Assembly (NCBI GenBank): GCA_018343915.1
Contig: JABRWF010000003.1
Location: 186,001 to 250,000 of the forward strand
Length of the DNA stretch: 64,000 nt
DNA from: Agroathelia rolfsii
Taxonomy: Eukaryota; Basidiomycota; Agaricomycetes; Amylocorticiales; Amylocorticiaceae
Direction: 5' to 3'
The translations under genes were made by a program, and so were the position numbers. Below the pieces are notes generated by a model. That model did not search any database, had not been told where the DNA came from, and worked only from the letters and a program-made list of their open reading frames with translations. Each line of letters begins with the position of its first letter. Within the stretch, counting starts at the first letter, position 1. Positions 36,715-47,697 of this stretch are shown here, piece after piece.

Positions 36715-38806
36715 ATGGCTGCCACTTCAACCAAGCCCGCCAACAGCACACCAGTCACATCAACACCCTCCGTACAGTCGCTGTGGAAGACGACGGCGAC
36801 AGCGATCAGCATGATTGCCCAGCAAGCCTTCCCGCTCGTCGTCACTCGTTCGACGTCGTCGTCCGGGATGAGCTCGCCCAAGAGCACGGCACAAGCCCTC
36901 TCCCGGGCTGCCTCGCTCGAACTGCTCGTCGCATCCCACACGTCCTCGCCAGCTATGCCTGCCGTCGTGCTTTCCCCAAATGAGCAGCAGCAGCCTAGCA
37001 GAGCACTTGCATATGCAGAGGACATCCCTGGTACACGTTGTGGCCCTGAAGACGGGCCCTGGCCCAAACCGTACACCGTCCTGCGCGGCAAACTCCTCTG
37101 GGATGAGCTCTCTTCTCTCGCACGACCACAGAGCAGGCCCCTTGACGCAGCCAGTGGGCCCAGCAGACGTGTGGACAGCCTCAACTTCCAGCCCTCGCGC
37201 TCGACACGCACGCAGGACCGCTACGTCGTGCGCGAGCTCGACATCTATGGCCGTATCTGGGTCCTCACGGGTGTGTTTGATGGTGAGTAGTATACTCCAC
37301 AGGCCCTTCCTCTCCCCCCGCCATCCATATCCATTGGCCATAGACGTTATCACGAGCACGAGTCTAAAGAGACGAACACAGGTCATCTGGGCGACGCCAC
37401 TGTCGAGTAAGTGTCGCATATATCATGATGCACAGGCATCCTCCCCATTTATCTTGGCGCTTGCCTTTCTCCTCGCTGTCAATGCCTAGAGGGATAGTAT
37501 CCTCCTTTCATCCCCTCCTTTCATTCCCCAGTGTGGGGTTGAGAGATTAGGCATCTCATCTGTTGTTGCCATCACCTTCTCCACCCACCCAAAGGGGGCT
37601 TCCTTGCCCCTTTTAGCCTCTATCTCCCTTAATACCCTTAATGTCTATAAAATCTTGTTCTTACTGATGGACCGCTGCAAACTCCACATAGGCACACAGC
37701 ATACAACATCCCCATCATCATCCGCGACTTGCTCCTCGACGCGTTCAAGGATGACCCGCACCGGCGATTAAGTCCACAGGCGATTTCCGACATCCTCTCG
37801 CACTCCATCACCTCCTTTGATGATGCGATTGCGGGCGATGTGCTAAAGCTCTTTCCTGGCGGCATGGCCGCTCTGCGTGAGATATCTAACGCGCAAATCG
37901 CGGCCATCATTAATGACCAGTACGATGATGGTCGTGGGGCGGGGTGTAACTATAATAAGGCGCGCCTATGTATGTATGGTACCACCGCGCTCGTGTCGCT
38001 CGTTGACCCGGAGCGTGAAAATTTGTGGGTGGCTAATCTTGGAGATTGCCAGGCGGGTATGGCGCCGTTCTTTTGTTCCTGTCTTTCGTGGGCTCACGTC
38101 CGTATGTTAGCTCTCATCACGCACAAGTACGATGCACCTCCCCAGGTCGACATCCTGACCGTCGACCAGAACGGTGACAATGAAGCAGAAGTCATTCGTG
38201 TCCGTGCCGAACATCCCGGAGAGTCCGACTGTGTCATGGACGGGCGAGTGTTGGGCGCTATTGCACCCTTCCGCTGTAAGCATATATCGATATATTCCAT
38301 TTCAATAATCTCTCATCATCGCACACGAAATAGGTATTGGAGATACCCCGTTCAAACAACCCCCCGAATTCACCCGACGGATTCTGTACAACCTATACCC
38401 AGGCTTCCACAACATCTCACCTTGGGAAGAGTTCCTCCGCCGTAACCTCACCCCGCCATACATATCCTCCGTGCCGGATATTACGCATCGCACACTCGAT
38501 CCTGGCGCGCTGAATGGCGGCGCCAGTGGGGCACAGTCTTATCTCGCCATCTATTCGGATGGATTCACGGACTTGTGCCATCACCATTCTGAAGGCACGC
38601 GGGGCATGATTGCGAATTGGGCGCGTCAAGTGCTGCCCCGTGCTGAATTGAAGACAGATACAGGGGCGGCGAGGGAGGAGAACCTTGCGCTGACACTATT
38701 GAGACACGCTCTAGGCGGGGAAGACCTCAAAGTTTCGCCAGTTCTCACGCTCGAGATGGATACAGCCTGGATTGACGACACAGCGCTGGTGGTCTCTATT
38801 TTATAA
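36715..38806 (+). CDS. PP2C (PPM-type) serine/threonine phosphatase, 531 aa
   Basis: Metal-dependent phosphatase. Model: join(36715..37282,37382..37406,37692..38056,38111..38275,38334..38806); introns of 99, 285, 54 and 58 nt; exon 2 is only 25 nt but encodes the catalytic DGHxG core (FDGHLGDATVE, spliced across three exons). Other motif blocks: ERENLWVANLGDCQA, ILTVDQNGDNEAEV, a Gly-Asp pair (IGDTPFKQPPEF), IYSDGFTDL and WIDDTALVVS, which supply the metal-binding aspartates. The ~170-residue N-terminus is Ser/Thr/Pro-rich and might be a mitochondrial leader; the insertions around the PPEFTRR segment recall pyruvate-dehydrogenase-phosphatase-like PP2Cs (tentative). The ATG at 36715 is the first in frame with the domain. 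The 285-nt intron is unusual; a further small exon inside it cannot be excluded. Confidence 0.86.
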
Positions 38807-39627
38807 AGGGCTTACAGAAAATTGTTTTCTTGGATGACGTTTGTTTTTCATTCGCTTTTGCCACTCACGCATATTTTTTTTTCGCTATGGTAGCCATGAA
38901 TGGGATGGTATAGGATGGTACACTATTGTGTTTTCGCCCTTCCTCTTCGGGATCGTTACGCGTCCATTTTTCCTCTCGCTTTCAAAGATAGGGTCTTTCT
39001 TATTTTCATTTTATTTTTCATTTTTCTTGCTTTTATTCCTATCCTTTTCATGAATTGGTTTATCAGATCAGATGGTGGTGTTACCAGTATGTAAGATCAT
39101 GCATACCTACGTGTACTTCATAATAATGGTGTAATTTTCCTTGATTATGTTTTCTCCCTCTCTTTTCTTGGCTTTTACTCTTATAATTGTATGAATAATT
39201 GGTCGAAACTTCAACCCAATTAAAGCAATTCAGCGGCAGAGAGATGAGTTATGATGCGAAGAATTGATGATTTGTGCACGTGACTTGCCCTTATCTTGCA
39301 TGCACTCTCACATTTTTGTCTTTTGGACGGTTAACAGTTTGTTTGTGATGTGAACCCATGACTATTAGAGTGCTTGGAGTACACATGCAGGGTCAGCATT
39401 CAATGATGAATCACCCTACGGTCCGCCTTAATCATCTTATGACTACGAAACCCGGTAGCAGGAGTAGCAGTATTATTGATAAGTGAATGACAACAAGAGT
39501 AATATCATGATAGGTGAATATAAAGCAGAACATAGATAAGAGTAATATACGAATAAAAAGAACCCCTGGAGATTTCCTTATTGCATACCGGTAGCCGCAT
39601 CTTTAGAAATTTGAAAGGAAAAAGATA
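38807..39627. other. intergenic; left edge of the duplicated MDR block
   Basis: The left part is T-rich (3' flank of PP2C). From about 39389 onward it is homologous to 43448-43675, marking the start of duplication unit 1 and the MDR copy 1 promoter. Confidence 0.65.
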
Positions 39628-41016
39628 ATGGTACTGCCGCCGACGCAAAGAGCACTCTTCCTTCGCGAGCCCAAGGGTGATTTTGTCCTGGGCTCGAGAG
39701 AAATCAATAGGCCGGGGCCGGGAGAACTGCTTGTGAGAGTCGTTGCGGCGGCGCTGAACCCGGTCGATTGGAAGATACGCAAATATGGAGTATATATTCA
39801 GGTGGGATTCAAATCGCTAGCTATCCGTACGAGAGAAGGAATTTGAGCATCTAAACATGATTGTATGCGTTTTTTCTTCATAGAAATATCCCACTGTTCT
39901 TGGAGCAGATTCAGCGGGAATCGTAGAAGAGGTCGGCGAAGGCGTGACCGAATTCAAAAAGGGAGACCGTGTGTAAGTCGTCGGTTTCTAAAACAAGAAA
40001 AAGAAATCAGCTTTCAATGGCCTGAGAGGACTATACAGGCTGCATCCCGGTAGATACGATAGCAACAAGAATGGGGTATTCCAACAGTATGTTATTGTGC
40101 CAAGCGAAATCGTGGCCAAGGTGAGCACTATTCCTAATATTCAAGTCAGAAATAGTAGGCTGAGCCAGGCATCTATTAAGGTCCCGAGTAATATATCAAT
40201 GGAACAAGCTGCATCGATCAGCTCTGGCGTAGCTACCGCAGTTGTGGGGCTCTACAACAACGTCCTGGGCGAGGGTCTGGGTTTGAAGGCACCCTGGGAC
40301 AAGGGTGGTAGAGGATATTATACCGGTCAACCTTTCGTCGTCAGCGGTGGGTCCACGTCTGTGGGACAATTCAGTGGGTGTATTTGTTATTATCAATGAC
40401 TGTTGGAATTAATAAGCTGTCCAACATCAGTTATTCAGTTTGCGAAGCTATCGGGTTTTTCGCCTATCATTGCAACTTCGTCAGCAGTCAACTTCAATCT
40501 GCTCAGGAACCTAGGGGCGGATTATGTCGTGGATAGGCGAAATATGTCCTCACTGTCGTCAGAGATTGCCAAGGTAACAGACAAACCGATCTTGTATGCA
40601 TATGATGCCTGGGCGTCAGCAGAAACGCAACAGGCGCTATACAATGTTATGGAACCGGGCGGTCATCTTGTTCTAGCGCTACCCAGCGAAATTAAGAACA
40701 AGGAGGACAAAGATGTAGAAGTGCTTATGATATACATCAGTCTGTACAAGGACGAGCAGAGGCAGATTGGCGCATCGGTGTATCTTCATTTGGGAGAGTT
40801 GTTGAGAACAGGAGGCATCAAGGTAGGAGCCATATTGCTCTCTGTAAGCATGTCCCTAACTTAGTCTTTTTGGCGCTGGTACTGGATCAGCCCACCGCAG
40901 TTGAATTCATCCCTAATGGTCTGTTGGGTATCTCTGAGGGACTGGCAAGGCTAGAGGCTGGTACTGTTAGCGGGAAAAAGCTCATAATCAGGCAAGATGA
41001 TACGCCAGAGGCCTAA
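39628..41016 (+). CDS. medium-chain dehydrogenase/reductase (enoyl-reductase-like), MDR copy 1, 351 aa
   Basis: Model: join(39628..39801,39884..39972,40039..40120,40181..40373,40431..40822,40891..41016); five introns, 1056 nt. GroES-like N-terminal half: [47 protein letters not shown] and the QQYVIVPSE strand. The nucleotide-binding half has VVSGGSTSVGQ (glycine-rich loop), [28 protein letters not shown] and a C-terminal GLARLEAGTVSGKKLIIR. There is no Cys cluster for structural zinc, so it is a zinc-free NADPH-type MDR like the fungal ToxD/enoyl-reductase-like proteins. The substrate is unknown. It is intact, whereas its duplicate in unit 2 (43676-45804) is a pseudogene. Confidence 0.84.
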
Positions 41017-41544
41017 TAGTGTTATACGCATGAAATGTAACTTGTGTGAGCATGATTATGCAAATTTCTCGAGTAAAGTGGTTAAATGCGAAGTGTCGGT
41101 GCCAACTGCAGGATGTTATTAAGCTTACTGTGGTTTGTTGACGACAGCCAGCAGGATAGCGCCGACGTCGGAAGACGAACTAGCGGCAGCTTGCAGATTG
41201 AAGCTCATCATCGCGGGTGTAATTTGTTTTATCAACGTTATTACGTAGGCATGGTTGTCTTAATCCTCCTTTAATGCTAATTCAGCTGACTTGCCGAGAG
41301 GGTGCTCAATGTTGGGCGAAGCGGACCAGAGTACGTGTACTCTGCGGCATGCGATTATGCATTCATGTATACTCGCTCGTCCCCGGAATTTTAGATCTTG
41401 AGGCAAACTGCTTCTATACCCGACTTACCGGTATTATGAGGTGCTTTGGGATATAAGAATGCTGCCATCGAGTTCCAAAATGTCCCAGCATCGAGCACCC
41501 TCTCCTCAGCACAATCCAACCAAGCAGCCTCCTAACTTACAAGA
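41017..41544. other. spacer between MDR copies 1 and 2
   Basis: 528 bp, collinear with 45805-46354 of unit 2. The last ~100 bp before the ATG at 41545 is nearly identical to the equivalent part of unit 2. No gene seen. Confidence 0.6.
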
Positions 41545-42889
41545 ATGTCTCAGCAAAAGGCTTTGATCATCCCTACTCCCCGCGCCGATTTTGAGGTTAC
41601 GACCAGGGAGATTGAAAAGCCCGGTCCAGACGAACTCCTCGTCAAGATTGAGGCAACCGCCCTCAACCCTGTTGATTGGAAGATCCAGAAGTGGGCCATC
41701 CTTGTCGAAGTATGTACATGCAGAACTACCAAAACGGTGATTTTATCTCATGTTATGTTATTAAAAAGAATTATCCAGGTGTCATTGGAATCGATGTCTC
41801 TGGTATCGTTCATGAAATCGGTGAAGGCGTCACCACCTTTAGCAAGGGTGATAAAGTGTAAGATTGGTCAAACCCATTACTTTGATCTTACCCTTGCATA
41901 TTCATTTGTATCCCAGATTCTTTTCCGGAGACTTCTTCTGCACTAGATACGCTGGATATCAGCAATATACCATCGTACCCGCCGAAATCTCGGCCAAGGT
42001 GCGTGAAGACCTATCCACAACTGTACTATTGACATGGCTAATTTATATGTCTACCACAGATTCCCAGAAATATCTCTTTCGAGGAGGCAGCCGCCCTCAA
42101 TGTAGCTGCTTGCACCGCCGCGGTGTCCCTCTACCAAACCGCACCAAACGGTCTTGGTCTGAGTGAGCCCTGGCTTGAGGGCAACATGGGCATTTACGCC
42201 GGCAGGCCCATCTTCATTCATGCAGGATCGTCAACCGTTGGTCAAATCGGTAAGTTCCTCCTCGCTCCCAAAGCCTTTTGAAACTTGAGGTTAGCTACAT
42301 ACTCATACAGCCTCTTCAGCCATTCAATTCGCCAAACTCTCCGGCTTTTCACCCATCATCGCCACCTCCTCCCCTGCCAACTTTGACCTCCTGAAGGGCT
42401 TAGGCGCGACGCACGTCATAGACCGCAACGCACTATCCACTCTCCCTGCTGAGCTCGCTGCTATCACAAGCACACCCATCCTGTACGCCATCGACGCCTG
42501 GTCCTCGCCCGAGACACAGCAGGCCGTATACAACACCATCGCGCCCGGCTCCAACTTCGCCATCCTGATGCCCAAGACGATCAAGGAGGACGCGGCCAAG
42601 AATGTGAGTGTGTTCGAGATCACCTCGAGCGTACATGCGCCAGAGAACAGGAAGATTGGTGTGAGTCTGTACTCGCACTTGGAGAAGCTCATCGGTGAGG
42701 GGATCGTCAAGGTATTGTGCTTTCTTTTCATCTCTTGTTTTATTGGGTAATTAACGGAGAAAATGATAGCCTTTGCCTGTGGATGTCCTCCCTGGTGGAC
42801 TGGCCGGTGTTTCAGAAGGATTGGCCCTATTGCAAGCTGGTAAAGTCAGTGCAAAGAAACTTGTCGTGAGGCCACAGGAAACTGTATGA
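41545..42889 (+). CDS. medium-chain dehydrogenase/reductase, MDR copy 2, 345 aa
   Basis: Model: join(41545..41709,41769..41857,41917..41998,42060..42249,42320..42711,42770..42889); introns of 59, 59, 61, 70 and 58 nt, 1038 nt coding. Landmarks: [88 protein letters not shown], the nucleotide loop [47 protein letters not shown] and KLVVRPQE. No zinc ligands are seen. It belongs to the same family as copy 1 but a different subgroup, so each duplication unit carries one of each type. Intact. Confidence 0.86.
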
Positions 42890-43675
42890 AGGATAAAAGT
42901 GGATCCACGTGATTCATTGAGACACCTCTTACAAGGAATTGCATACCCATTAGTACATAATTAACTATAGCGTAATAAGAATAACATCATTTCAATTTCA
43001 CAAAGGCCTACTATCTTTACGGCAAAGTGTTGAGGAATGATCAGAGTAGATCTCGAGTAGAAGCACATATGCACATTGTTTGAGTCCCAAGTGGTCAGGA
43101 TGTGCCCCTTTGGCGGCGAGAAAAGCACACATGTATACTGAGACCTACATCCAAGAGTAATGTTACAAGATAACGACATTATGAATCACGTAGTGAAGCA
43201 TCCAAGTGGTAAAAGAAAAATTCAGCTATGCACAACAGTAACGGCAGACCAGAGCATCCCAAAACTGTGTGAAATCCATGTGGAAGCCCTTGCACTCTAT
43301 CCATTCGAGTCGTTTCCGTGCATGGAATTTAGATTATCAGAGGGGCCAAAGTTCCAAGCTTATGCTCCCGTCCTCACAACGGTCGGCAGTCAACAGTTAC
43401 ATAAACCCATGATATCAATGGTTGAGTACTTGAAATATCCTGTAGGATCAATTTTCAGTGATAAATCAGCCTACGGTCCACCTTAATCGTCCTATAATTG
43501 CGAAATTCATTAGCAGGAGTGATAGTGTTATTAATAAATAAATAACACCAGTAACATCATGATTGCTGAATATAAGACAGAACATAGACACAAGTAGTGC
43601 ATGCATTAAAAAAACCCCTGAGAATTACCTTATTGCATACCAGTAGCCGTATCCTTTGAGACTTGAAAGACGACG
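42890..43675. other. junction between the two duplication units
   Basis: 42960-43250 is homologous to the 3' flank of MDR copy 4 (47760-48110). 43259-43447 is an F-box-gene tail relic. From about 43448 the sequence restarts with the unit promoter, so the tandem joint lies near 43440-43450. Confidence 0.7.
43259..43447 (-). pseudogene. relic of the last exon of the F-box/LRR gene
   Basis: On the minus strand this aligns with the final exon of the F-box gene at 48126-48383: the gene segment ending FHMDFTQF is mirrored by a segment reading FHMDFTQF at 43260-43285. Upstream, the relic keeps the EDGSI-equivalent stretch but has in-frame TGA and TAA where the gene reads through. It also lost the stop codon (TGA to TGG) and is cut off at the tandem joint. 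It therefore marks how far unit 1 reaches into the neighbouring gene. Confidence 0.8.
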
Positions 43676-44118
43676 ATGGGACAGCCGCCGATGCAAAGAA
43701 CACTCCTCTTTCCCGAGCCCGGGGGGGACTTCATCCTCGAGTTAAGAAAGATTAATAGGCCCACTGGCGGTCCGGGAGAGCTTCTTGTTAGCGGTTGCGG
43801 CGGCGCTGAACTCTGTCGGCTCAAAGATACGCAAGTATGGGATATATATCCAGGTATAATTTATATTTCTGGCTGTCAGTACGAGAGAAGGAAAATGAAC
43901 GTAAAAACATGATTACGCGCGAAGGAGAGGGTCTTCAAGTTCCTTTTGTAGAATTATCCCACTGTTCTTGCAGCAGATTAAATGAAAATCGTAGAATAGC
44001 CTGAGGTTGGCGAAGGCATGATGGAATTCAAAAAGGGAGACTCTGAGTAGGTAGTCGTTTTCTAAAACAAGAGAAATGAACCGGGTCTCAATAGCCGGAG
44101 ATAGGTATACAGACTATA

Positions 44119-44580
44119 TCAATAATGAAACGACACCTACACAAATGTCAAAATAAATGAGATCATCATTAAATTTTGATCCCGTCATAAAGTTGCGCAT
44201 CTGCTACATAAAAATCTCACCATTTCCGTTTGTATCCATTGGGTAAAATAATTTGAATATTTGGACCCGGGTGTTTGAGCCGCCTTGGCAAGCGTTGTTA
44301 TTCCGTTCATGTCTTAGTACTGCACTCCATCCTGATTTCTCTTTATGTAATTTTATTGTTGGCTTGGTATATAGACAAGTAGATTTTAATTGATATATGC
44401 TATGCATTTATCACCCTTATATGTAGTCAATCAAGCGTTTTTTCCCAAGTTAGGCTGCGTGCTGCATTGAATTTTATCACCCACAGTTGGCAGTATGCCG
44501 CCTACGGTAAGTTTATTCGGCAACAAAGTGCTATGATTGTTTTTTTAACTTTTTCCGTGCGAAGCACGGGTAAATGCTTG
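44119..44580 (+). mobile_element. non-autonomous Helitron-like element, 462 bp
   Basis: Borders were set by comparing the pseudogene with its intact paralogue at 40031-40060. The host reads ...CTATA, then the insert starts with TC (44119-44120) and ends ...GTAAATGCTTG (44580), and the host resumes with T. So it inserted between host A and T without a target duplication, as Helitrons do. A perfect 6-bp stem hairpin (CCGTGC-GAA-GCACGG, 44555-44569) stands exactly 11 nt before the 3' end. The end is CTTG, one base from the canonical CTRR. There is no coding capacity, so mobilisation would need an autonomous partner elsewhere. Confidence 0.8.
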
Positions 44581-45353
44581 TTCTACTAGATATGATGACA
44601 ACACGAATGAGGTATTCCAGCAATATGCTATCATACCAAGCAAGATCGTAGCAAAGATAAGTATCACACTCAACATTTAATGCTAGAAAATGATCAGTTG
44701 GACAGGAGATCTATTCAGGCTTCAAATAATATATCAATAGAGCAAGCTATATTGGTCAGCCTGAGCTCTGGCGTAGCTATTGCAGTTATGGGGCTCCACA
44801 ACGACGTGTGGGGCAAGGAACTGTGTTTGAAGGCACTCTGGGACAAGGGTGGTAAGGGATATTCTACTGATCAACTTTTGACTTTCAGCGGTAAATTTAT
44901 CTCTGTGGGTCAACTTGGTGAGTATCTTTGTTGTCGGATGAATAGTTGGAATTACTAAGCTGTCGGACGTTAGTCATCCAGTTTGCGAAGCTATCGGGTT
45001 TTTTTGCCTATCATCGCAACTTCGTCAGCAGCCAACTTCAATCCACTCAGGAACTTAGGGGAAGATTATGCCGTGGATAGGCGTAATCTATCCTCAATGT
45101 CGTCAGAGATCGCTAAGGTAGCAGACAAACCGGTCTTGTATGCATACGATGCCTGGGCGTCAGCAGAAACGCAACAAGTGGTCATATTATTCTAGTGCTA
45201 TCCAGTGAAATCAAAGAGAAGGAGAATAATTATATATAGGTAATTATAATTTACGTCGGACTGTATAAGGACAACCAGAGGAAGATTGGTGCATTGGTAT
45301 ATCTTCATTTGGGAGAGTTGCTGATAATGGGAGACATCAAGGTACTAGGAGCT

Positions 45354-45623
45354 TGTGACGGCTAGTCACGAGATCGAAACAAAGAAAATAGTAGGCACAA
45401 GGGTTGGATTCGAAACTACTGTATCGCACACAAAGTAGGCAGGTATTTATACTAAAATACCGTCTCCTCCCAAGCCCATCGACCACATGCAACAGATAAG
45501 AAATACGACCGAGTATCACTGGGCAGAACAGAATATGAGATATTGACGAATGCCCGCTACCCTGCAGCGCGGCAAGACCGATCCGACGTGGCGGGCTGTG
45601 ACGAGTAGCGCTGCACCGTTACA
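45354..45623. mobile_element. solo LTR (Ty3/gypsy-type ends), 270 bp
   Basis: The element begins TGTGACGG (45354) and ends CCGTTACA (45623), an 8-bp terminal inverted repeat with one mismatch and the TG...CA ends of LTRs. It is flanked on both sides by GAGCT (45349-45353 and 45624-45628), a perfect 5-bp target-site duplication. The paralogous intron 5 of MDR copy 1 (from 40823) lacks it. No internal retrotransposon sequence is present, so it is a solo LTR left by recombination. The superfamily is inferred from the end sequence and TSD length. Confidence 0.82.
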
Positions 45624-45804
45624 GAGCTATATCGCTCTCTATAGGCATGTCTTTGACCTTGTCCTCTTACTGCTGGTACTGGATCAATCAAACTCGTCCC
45701 TGATGATCTGTTAGGTGTTTTTGAAGGACTGGCTAGGCTAGAAGCTAGAACTGTCGGTGAAAAAAGCTCATAATAAAAAAGATGATACACTAGAGGCCCA
45801 ATAG

Positions 45805-46354
45805 CGTTACAAGCATCATATGGAATGTGTATGTGAGCATGATTATGCCAATTTCTGGAGTAAAGTGGTTAGCTGCGAAGAGTCGGGGTTTACCATAAGA
45901 TGTTACTAAGCTTGCCTTGGTTTGTCGGCAGCTTCAGTTGCAGCTTGAAGCTCATCAGTGTCGTAACTATACACAGTCATTGTCTCATTGATATCATTAC
46001 GTAGGTATGATTGTCTCTATGGGCTTTATTGGTAATCCGATTGACTAGTCATCCTGTCCGCTCTGGTGCGGGATCTGAATCATCCAGCGGACGCTAGTCG
46101 CTAAACATTGGGAAAAGTATACTAGAGTACGTGTACTCAGCACAGCACGCAATCATGCAAACATGCTGATGATACATGTGTATCCCCTTGCCTTCCCCAT
46201 TTGGACTCTGAGGTAGGCTACCCTGATGCCTGACTTACCAGTATTGTGAAGTACTTTGGGATATAAGAATGCTGCCATCGAGTTCCAAAATGTCCCAGCA
46301 TTGAGCACCTTCTCCTCAACACAATCCAACCAAGCAGCCTCCTAACTTACAAGA
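45805..46354. other. spacer between MDR pseudogene and MDR copy 4
   Basis: 550 bp, collinear with 41017-41544. Contains the MDR copy 4 promoter; the last ~100 bp is nearly identical to unit 1. Confidence 0.6.
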
Positions 46355-47697
46355 ATGTCTCAGCAAAAGGCTTTGATCATCCCTACTCCCCGCGCCGATT
46401 TTGAGGTTACGACCAGAGAGATTGAAAAGCCCGGTCCAGGCGAACTCCTCGTCAAGATTGAGGCAACCGCCCTCAACCCTGTTGATTGGAAGATCCAGAA
46501 ATGGGGCATCATTATTGAGGTATATACATGCAGAACTATCGAAATAATAGATCTATCTTATTTCTTTATCTGAATAGCAATATCCAGCTGTCCTTGGAAG
46601 TGATATATCTGGTATTGTTCATGAAGTCGGCGAAGGCGTCACTACCTTTGCCAAGGGTGACAAAGTGTAAGTCCAGTCAAACCCATTGCTTTGATCTTGC
46701 ATATTCATTGTATTATTGGGATCTCAGATTCCTTCCCGGAGCATTTCACAATAGAGGCGCCGGATACCAACAATACACCATTGTACCTGCCGAGATCTCA
46801 GCTAAGGTGCGTGAAGTCATATCCGTGATTACAATATCGACATAATCAATTCACATACCCATTACAGATCCCCAACAACATTTCATTCGAGGAGGCAGCC
46901 GCCGTCAATGCAGCCGCTTCCACTGCTGCTGTGGCCCTCTACCAAACCACTCCCAACGGTCTTGGTCTAGGCGAGCCATGGCTTGAGGGTAACAAGGGTA
47001 TTCATGCTGGCAAGCCTATCCTCATCCATGCCGGATCGTCGACCGTTGGTCAACTCGGCAAGTTCTCCTCACTCCTCAAGCCCCTTGAAATTGGCTACTT
47101 AATCATACTACCTCTTCAGTCATTCAATTCGCCAAGCTGTCTGGCTTCTCGCCCATTATCGCCACCTCCTCCCCCGCTAACTTTGACCTCCTCAAGAGCC
47201 TGGGCGCGACGCACGTGATAGATCGTAATGCACTGTCCACCCTCCCCACTGAGCTTGGTGCCATCACAAGCACACCCATCTTGTACGCCATCGACGCCTG
47301 GTCCTCGCCCGAGACGCAGCAGGCCGTATATGATGCCGTCGCGCCCGGCGCCAACCTCGTCCTCATGCTGCCCAAGGCGATTGAGAAGGAGGACGTGGCC
47401 AAGAACGTAAATGTGTTCCAGATTGGCTCGAACGTACATGCGCCGGCGAACAGGAAGCTTGGCGTGAGCCTGTACTCGCACTTCGAGAAGCTCATCGGCG
47501 AGGGGACTATCAAGGTAATTTGCTTTCTTTCAATCTTTTATTATTATTGCGTTACTGACAATAAGAGAAAATGATAGCCTTTGCCTGTGGAGGTCCTCCC
47601 TGGTGGACTGGCTGGTGTTTCAGAAGGGCTGGCCTTATTGCAAGCTGGTAAAGTCAGTGCCAAGAAGCTTGTCGTGAGGCCACAGGAAACTGCATAA
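46355..47697 (+). CDS. medium-chain dehydrogenase/reductase, MDR copy 4, 345 aa
   Basis: Duplicate of MDR copy 2. Model: join(46355..46519,46578..46666,46728..46806,46868..47057,47120..47514,47578..47697); 1038 nt. Exon 1 differs from copy 2 only at a handful of bases, most of them in the last codons. Exon 3 is 3 nt shorter and exon 5 is 3 nt longer than in copy 2, keeping the same total length. Intron 4 starts with GC (CTCG|GCAAGT at 47058) where copy 2 has GT (ATCG|GTAAGT at 42250), so a GT-to-GC donor change occurred after duplication. Nucleotide loop [12 protein letters not shown] and KLVVRPQE are conserved. Intact if the GC donor is used. Confidence 0.85.

Larger units (their letters stand above)
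39389..43447. repeat. segmental duplication unit 1 (about 4.06 kb)
   Basis: Unit order: promoter, MDR copy 1, spacer, MDR copy 2, 3' flank, truncated F-box gene tail. It aligns collinearly with 43448 to about 48300. The left edge starts near AGGGTCAGCATTCAATGATG, which matches 43445-43464. Unit 2 is longer by roughly the size of the Helitron-like element plus the solo LTR. Confidence 0.8.
43676..45804 (+). pseudogene. decayed duplicate of MDR copy 1 (MDR copy 3)
   Basis: Nucleotide homology to 39628-41016 runs through all six exons. Lesions seen: a 2-bp deletion in exon 1 (GTGAGAGTCG versus GTTAGCGG, near 43787); in-frame TAA and TAG early in exon 2 (near 43978-44000); a degraded donor after exon 2 (GAGTAGGTAG for GTGTAAGTCG); the Helitron-like insertion at the start of exon 3; loss of sequence after SAETQQ in exon 5; and a solo LTR in intron 5. 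The tail LARLEA is still readable near 45732 and the stop region ends near 45804. Clearly non-functional. Confidence 0.85.

Noticed and set aside
36393..37211. 272-codon open frame on the minus strand
   Set aside because: It is antisense to the PP2C first exon and promoter, low in recognisable motifs, and explained by the GC-rich Ser/Ala codons of the real gene.
39628..47697. idea that NmrA, glyoxalase-like and MDR genes form a known secondary-metabolite cluster
   Set aside because: There is no polyketide synthase, NRPS, terpene synthase, P450 or cluster regulator; tandem duplication explains the grouping better.
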